From positions 1-64,000 of the forward strand of contig JAFZSR010000100.1 in the NCBI GenBank assembly GCA_017619275.1: DNA of 64,000 nt. Direction: 5' to 3'. The position numbers and the translations under genes are program-made. Position 1 is the first letter of the stretch. Each line of letters starts with the position of its first letter. Source of the DNA: Prevotella sp. (GTDB taxonomy: Bacteria > Bacteroidota > Bacteroidia > Bacteroidales > Bacteroidaceae). Shown piece after piece: positions 60,273 to 64,000 of this stretch. A model generated the notes under the pieces. It was not told where the DNA came from and searched no databases. It saw nothing but the letters and a program-made list of their open reading frames with translations.

Positions 60273-61547
60273 ATGAATATGTTGCATAAATCAATATTTG
60301 CCTTCGGCCTGGCCATGATGACCATCGTGGCCTGCGCCGACGGCGAGCAACCCGCCACCTACCAGAATCCCGTCATCGACCGCAGCTTGCCCGACCCCAC
60401 GGTCATCCGCGCACAGGATGGTTATTTCTACCTCTACGCCACCGAGGACACCCACAACGTGCCCATCTACCGCTCGGCCGACCTGGTGAAGTGGCGCTAC
60501 ATGGGCACCGCCTTCACCGATGCTACACGCCCCATGGACATGGTGCCCAACGGCGGCATCTGGGCGCCCGACATCAACTACATCGACGGCAAATATGTGC
60601 TCTACTACTCCAAGTCCACTTGGGGAGGCTCCTGGGAGGCAGGCATCGGCGTGGCGTGGTCGAACCGTCCCAACGGTGGCTTCCACGATGCCCACAAGCT
60701 TTTCGTCAGCAACGAGATTGGCATCGAGAACTGCATCGATCCCTATTTTATGCAGGACGACGACGGTCGCAACTACCTGTTCTTCGGCTCCTTCCACGAC
60801 ATCTATGCCGTAGAACTCACTGCCGACGGCCTCAACCTCGTGGAGGGCACCACCCCCGTGAAGATTGCCGGAGGACTCATCGAGGCCACCACCATCGTCA
60901 AGCACGACGGCTATTTCTACCTCATTGGCTCCACGGGCACTTGCTGCGAGGGCGCCAACAGCACCTACCGCCTGGTGATGACGCGCTCGAGGAACCTCCT
61001 CGGACCCTACGTCGACCGTTACGGCCGTACGGCCATCGGCGACAACTTCTCGCCGCTGCTCAACAAGAGCCCCCAGGTCTATGGTCCCGGCCACTGCTCG
61101 CGTTTCGTTACCGACGATGCCAATCAAACGTGGATGCTCTATCACGGCTATCAGGCCAGCGATGTGGATGGCGGCCGCAAGGTCTATCTCGACAAGATTA
61201 GATGGGGCACCGACGGCTGGCCTACGGTGCAGGGCATGCGTCCCTCCGTGGAGGCCGAGGCCCCGCTCTTCGGCGATGTGGCTGGCATTGCCTCGCCCAG
61301 GGCCCAGCGCGAAGAAGAGCCAGCAGTCATCCTCCTGTCTACCAATGTGCCTGGCGTCTATCGCTTGGAGGGTGCCGACGATGGCGTTTTCAGCTGGCAG
61401 CTCATCAGTGCTGCCGGCCGACCGATGCAGCGTGGTACGGCGCGTCGAACGGCCATTGTCGATGCCTCGCACATGGCAAAGGGGATGTATGTCATTCACA
61501 TCGATTCGCCAAAAGGAATTCAAAACCTGAAAGTGATGAATCTTTAG
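60273..61547 (+). CDS. GH43 lipoprotein with C-terminal sorting-like domain
   Basis: A 424-residue family 43 enzyme, the last gene of the SusCDE operon, starting 12 bases after SusE. Catalytic acids are kept: Asp in LPDPTVIRAQDG, Asp in NCIDPYFMQDDDG and Glu in GLIEATTIVKHDGYFY. It is close in sequence to the GH43 at 17637-18773. Lipoprotein signal: MTIVACADGE (Cys21). After the propeller, the last 75 residues (VYRLEGADDGVFSWQLISAAG, ending GMYVIHIDSPKGIQNLKVMNL read in two parts) look like a full type-A type-IX sorting domain, which is unusual together with a lipobox. Arabinanase or arabinofuranosidase activity is likely. Confidence 0.91.
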   Translation: MNMLHKSIFAFGLAMMTIVACADGEQPATYQNPVIDRSLPDPTVIRAQDGYFYLYATEDTHNVPIYRSADLVKWRYMGTAFTDATRPMDMVPNGGIWAPDINYIDGKYVLYYSKSTWGGSWEAGIGVAWSNRPNGGFHDAHKLFVSNEIGIENCIDPYFMQDDDGRNYLFFGSFHDIYAVELTADGLNLVEGTTPVKIAGGLIEATTIVKHDGYFYLIGSTGTCCEGANSTYRLVMTRSRNLLGPYVDRYGRTAIGDNFSPLLNKSPQVYGPGHCSRFVTDDANQTWMLYHGYQASDVDGGRKVYLDKIRWGTDGWPTVQGMRPSVEAEAPLFGDVAGIASPRAQREEEPAVILLSTNVPGVYRLEGADDGVFSWQLISAAGRPMQRGTARRTAIVDASHMAKGMYVIHIDSPKGIQNLKVMNL

Positions 61548-61572
61548 TTGAACGTAGGTTTTCATAGAAAAC

Positions 61573-61603
61573 AAAAAAGAGGGGTGATTCCCCTCTTTTT
61601 TCG
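61573..61603 (+). terminator. Rho-independent terminator of SusCDE-GH43 operon
   Basis: Perfect 12-bp stem AAAAAAGAGGGG/CCCCTCTTTTTT with a 5-base loop, 25 bases after the stop codon; bidirectional. Confidence 0.93.
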
Positions 61604-61719
61604 TTAGGATTCTTTAGGTTCTATGGATAGGGTAGGAAGAAAGCGGCCAGGTAACAACAAAATGAGGGGAAAAGTAGAAATAATGATGCTTTTCCTTCAT
61701 CGTTCTCAAGTTTTATTAC

Positions 61720-61727
61720 TATTTTTG
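61720..61727 (+). promoter_or_regulatory. -7 promoter box of a short transcript
   Basis: TATTTTTG fits TAnnTTTG. It would start a transcript of about 215 bases covering a small reading frame and ending at the 61881-61946 hairpin. Confidence 0.45.
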
Positions 61728-61770
61728 CACAAAGAATTGCGAAAGAAGATCTTAACAAAAACTTATAGAC

Positions 61771-61962
61771 ATGAAAGCTTATGTTTTTTTGGCAGCAATG
61801 CTGCTTGGCCTGATGCTCATGGAAGACCACCGCCTCATCTTCTTCTCAGACGGAGCCACCTGTATCCGTGACAACATCAAGAAAGAAATTGCGGGAAATT
61901 ACCACTCCGCATGGCTTATTTCCCCTAATTTCCCACAATTTCTTTCTTTATCAAACAGATAG
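61771..61962 (+). CDS. Possible 63-residue membrane or secreted small protein
   Basis: A 63-codon frame starting MKAYVFLAAMLLGLMLMEDH, a plausible short membrane segment, with a -7 box 43 bases upstream. No family was recognised. Its 3' half is made of a 21-bp inverted repeat, so only the first 35 residues look protein-like. It may be a remnant of a longer gene, or the transcript may be a small non-coding RNA. It lies in the gap 61548-62205, which otherwise holds a terminator and repeats. Confidence 0.3.
   Translation: MKAYVFLAAMLLGLMLMEDHRLIFFSDGATCIRDNIKKEIAGNYHSAWLISPNFPQFLSLSNR
61881..61946. repeat. 21-bp inverted repeat (strong hairpin)
   Basis: Arms 61881-61901 and 61926-61946 match at 20 of 21 positions, with a 24-base loop; TTTCTTTC follows. 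Could end the short transcript from 61720. Confidence 0.75.
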
Positions 61963-62072
61963 CTTTGATACGTATTTGAATAAGGTGAATAATTTACGGC
62001 AATAATATAGCAGTTGTCCTATCTAATATGAAAAAATGGAACGGTTGAAAAAGAAGCGCATCAAGTTTTAAA

Positions 62073-62136
62073 GTGTACATGGCCGATGTACAGTGTGTAC
62101 ATCGCCGTTGTACAGTGTGTACATCGGTCATGTACA
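62073..62136. repeat. Three palindromic TGTACA units with 22-bp period
   Basis: Units at 62073-62092, 62095-62114 and 62117-62136 each read GTGTACATNGNNNNTGTACA, an imperfect palindrome. They lie about 70 bases beyond the 3' end of the Crp/Fnr gene. Confidence 0.85.
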
Positions 62137-62168
62137 CTCTGAAAACGAACACTTTTTTTACGCTCATT
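62134..62168. repeat. GAAAACGAACAC repeat, copy 2
   Basis: Continues directly from the TGTACA array and repeats the sequence at 28754-28790 almost exactly. Confidence 0.75.
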
Positions 62169-62205
62169 ATGTTGGCACAGACGCCATTAAGACGTATGCG
62201 GCATT

Positions 62206-62865
62206 TTATTTCAGGCTTTTCAAAATCTCTATTTTCTTGCCGTCGATGCGTATGACGCCACTCTCCTGCAGTTCGTTGAGGGCACGTTGCAGAGAATACT
62301 TCTGAATGCCGAAATGGTTGGCCAGTTCCTGACGCGACATCGTCAGCATTATCGTGGTGGATTGTTGACGACGCTGCTCCTCCTTCAGGTAGAAGATAAT
62401 CTTGTCGCGGATGCTCAACAGTAGCATTTCGACCTTCTTTGTCAGTTCGGCAATAAGATTTGAGAGAATAACGATGAAATTTTTCGCCAGACGGGCATCG
62501 AGTTGGACCAGGCGGTTGAAGTCTGCCGACGGAATCCGTAGAACCTTCGTGTTTGTCGTTGACTGCACTGTGACGGGATACCTTCGGTTTTGTGCGAAGA
62601 GGAAGGCAGGGGCAAACATCATGCCGGTGTGAAAGACGGACATACGGATAAAACGATCTGAGGAACCATCGAGATAAGCAACCGCCTCGCCCTCAATCAT
62701 GATGTTAGCATGATTACAGTCTTCGCCCGTAACAAACAGGTAGTCGCCTTTCTCTAAACGTAAGACACGATAGTGAACGGTGTGCATCAGATTAATGATC
62801 TCATGGTCGGTCAGCCCATTAAAAAGCGGGCATTGACGAAGATTAAAAAGAGTCTCTATGTCCAT
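62206..62865 (-). CDS. Crp/Fnr family transcription regulator
   Basis: A 219-residue regulator with an N-terminal cyclic-nucleotide-binding-like sensor domain (PLFNGLTDHEIINLM, LEKGDYLFVTGED) and a C-terminal Crp-type winged helix (MSRQELANHFGIQKYSLQRA). Only two cysteines are present (Cys12 and one in GEDCNH), so an Fnr-type iron-sulfur cluster is unlikely. It is divergent from nrfH and nrfA. Bacteroidota Crp/Fnr proteins of the HcpR kind respond to nitric oxide or nitrite; a similar role next to nrfHA is inference. The -7 box is only 9 bases before the start, so the mRNA would be nearly leaderless. Confidence 0.9.
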   Translation of the reverse strand: MDIETLFNLRQCPLFNGLTDHEIINLMHTVHYRVLRLEKGDYLFVTGEDCNHANIMIEGEAVAYLDGSSDRFIRMSVFHTGMMFAPAFLFAQNRRYPVTVQSTTNTKVLRIPSADFNRLVQLDARLAKNFIVILSNLIAELTKKVEMLLLSIRDKIIFYLKEEQRRQQSTTIMLTMSRQELANHFGIQKYSLQRALNELQESGVIRIDGKKIEILKSLK

Positions 62866-62873
62866 AACATCTG

Positions 62874-62881
62874 CAAAGATA
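62874..62881 (-). promoter_or_regulatory. -7 promoter box of Crp/Fnr gene
   Basis: The minus strand reads TATCTTTG only 9 bases before the ATG at 62865, implying transcription starts within a few bases of the start codon. Confidence 0.55.
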
Positions 62882-62896
62882 GCGAGAAAGAATTAA

Positions 62897-62915
62897 TTGT
62901 TCTTAAAATTAACAA
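62897..62915. promoter_or_regulatory. Candidate Crp/Fnr-type operator
   Basis: TTGTT-N9-AACAA inverted repeat in the shared region between the Crp/Fnr gene and nrfH. Half-site form and position would suit a Crp/Fnr protein, but it is short and A/T-rich. Confidence 0.3.
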
Positions 62916-63006
62916 ACTTTTATACGCATGGGGCACATTTGTTACCAGTTCCTTTCCTGTTTTTTTATTTAATTTGCAATATAATTTCAATCTATTACTT
63001 GAAGGC

Positions 63007-63627
63007 ATGAACTCGATTGAAAGAATAAAACACGCTTGGGCAAAATTTACCGGGCTTTTTTCCTATCGGCAGAAGATAGGCCTGATAGTCATCGCCGGTG
63101 TGCTTGTGGGGTTGGGAGGCCTGTTCTCTTACCTCCTTCGCGTACATACTTATTTTATAGGCGATAATCCGTCGGCATGCGTCAACTGCCACATCATGAC
63201 ACCTTATTATGCCACGTGGAACCATTCTTCGCATAATGGACGCGCAACGTGTAACGACTGTCACGTTCCCCACCAAAACCTGCTTTTCAAATATGGATTT
63301 AAGGCCATCGACGGACTGAAGCACTCAGCATACTTCATCTTGAACGCTGAACCGCAGGCTATCAGGGCCGAAAAACTGACGGGTGAGGTGGTGATGGACA
63401 ATTGCATCCGCTGCCATTATCAGCTGAACACCGAATTTGTGAAAACGGGACGTATTGGCTACATGGCTACGTTGAGTGGTGAGGGAAAAGCGTGCTGGGA
63501 TTGTCATCGACAGGTTCCCCATGGCAAAATGAACTCACTCTCTTCGACGCCTTGGGCCGAGACACAGGTGCCAATCCCCGATAGTCCTGTACCCGAATGG
63601 CTGCAAGGAATGTTAAGGAAAAAGTGA
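63007..63627 (+). CDS. nrfH: Cytochrome c nitrite reductase small subunit NrfH
   Basis: A 206-residue membrane-anchored tetraheme cytochrome that passes electrons from menaquinol to NrfA in ammonia-forming nitrite respiration. One transmembrane helix (about residues 23-44) is followed by four CxxCH heme sites: CVNCH (58-62), CNDCH (82-86), CIRCH (133-137) and CWDCH (163-167). The start at 63007 gives the normal family length; the frame stays open upstream, but that stretch is promoter-like and not coding. It is 69 bases before nrfA and divergent from the Crp/Fnr gene. Confidence 0.95.
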   Translation: MNSIERIKHAWAKFTGLFSYRQKIGLIVIAGVLVGLGGLFSYLLRVHTYFIGDNPSACVNCHIMTPYYATWNHSSHNGRATCNDCHVPHQNLLFKYGFKAIDGLKHSAYFILNAEPQAIRAEKLTGEVVMDNCIRCHYQLNTEFVKTGRIGYMATLSGEGKACWDCHRQVPHGKMNSLSSTPWAETQVPIPDSPVPEWLQGMLRKK

Positions 63628-63696
63628 ATCGTGACAAAAAAACACTACCGCAGCAGTATTAAATCGTAAACAAGTAAAAACGTAAATATAAAAGCT

Positions 63697-64000
63697 ATGG
63701 CAAAGAAACTGAAAACATGGCAAGGATGGTTGCTTTTCGGAGGCAGCATGGTTGTGGTCTTCGTGCTGGGACTGCTCATTTCGTCGCTTATGCAGCGCCG
63801 TGCCGAGGTGGCGAGCGTTTTCAACAACAAGCGAACTCCTTTCGAGGATGCTATTGTGGCACAAAACGAGAAGTTCAAGCAGGACTATCCCCGTGAGTAC
63901 GAGACATGGGCCATGACTGAGGACACCTCGTTTACCAACTCCAAGTACAACGGCTCCGTGGCTGTTGACGTGCTGGAGCAACGCCCTGAGATGGTGGTGC
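63697..64000 (+). CDS. nrfA: Cytochrome c nitrite reductase NrfA (partial, 5' end)
   Basis: The first 101 codons of the pentaheme nitrite reductase, cut off by the window end. The protein starts MAKKLKTWQGWLLFGGSM with an uncleaved-anchor or signal helix (GGSMVVVFVLGLLISSLM). The next residues (RTPFEDAIVAQNEKFKQDYP, YETWAMTEDTSF) match the N-terminus of Bacteroidota NrfA. It reduces nitrite to ammonia with six electrons from NrfH. The heme motifs lie beyond the window. Confidence 0.92.
   Translation, partial: MAKKLKTWQGWLLFGGSMVVVFVLGLLISSLMQRRAEVASVFNNKRTPFEDAIVAQNEKFKQDYPREYETWAMTEDTSFTNSKYNGSVAVDVLEQRPEMVV

Noticed and set aside
62773-63006. Longer N-terminus for NrfH
   Set aside because: The upstream frame overlaps the Crp/Fnr gene and its promoter; NrfH of normal length begins at 63007.

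Overview
The window is from a member of the Bacteroidota, most likely Prevotellaceae. The evidence is paired SusC/SusD proteins, a hybrid two-component regulator, TAnnTTTG-type -7 promoter boxes, short type-IX-secretion-like C-terminal tails and a GC-rich Prevotella-like codon usage. Placement at genus level is inference. Almost all of it is one large carbohydrate-utilisation island; the last 2 kb starts an unrelated nitrite-respiration locus.

Layout. (1) 1-4.1 kb, minus strand: a GH31 enzyme and a TPR/membrane/HTH regulator (DUF6377 type). (2) 4.4-18.8 kb, minus strand: an operon of a glutaminase-like/GH2 fusion, GH125 and GH38, then a second operon of GH43 plus a large modular secreted protein. 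(3) 19-31.3 kb, plus strand: a hybrid two-component system (HTCS), a second modular secreted protein, two GH43 enzymes, a GH31 enzyme and a GNAT gene broken by one stop codon. (4) 31.8-49.9 kb, minus strand: a nine-gene polysaccharide-utilisation operon (glutaminase-like protein, IPT lipoprotein, SusC, SusD, DUF1735 lipoprotein, GH92, two GH76, acyltransferase). (5) 50.3-61.5 kb, plus strand: a second SusCDE operon with GH43 and an unrecognised alpha/alpha-toroid protein. (6) 62.2-64 kb: a Crp/Fnr regulator divergent from nrfH and the start of nrfA.

How the genes work together. GH76 (endo-alpha-1,6-mannanase), GH92 and GH38 (alpha-mannosidases) and GH125 (exo-alpha-1,6-mannosidase) point to alpha-mannan, such as the fungal cell wall or mannose-rich glycans. 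GH31, GH2 and GH43 enzymes would remove side chains. The single HTCS lies in the middle of the island, and a shared TGAACGG promoter motif suggests it may coordinate several arms. This is inference.

The most unusual feature is a set of short DNA repeat families scattered over the island: 7-bp AAATGAT, TTGAACG-type, AATCCGTTA, CTATAGAAA, GTTTAGTC, and G/C-rich CCCCTCCC-GGGAGGGG palindromes. They sit between genes and also in frame within genes. They supply the hydrophobic cores of signal peptides, linkers of GH38, GH2 and GH76 enzymes, and the kinase-receiver linker of the HTCS.
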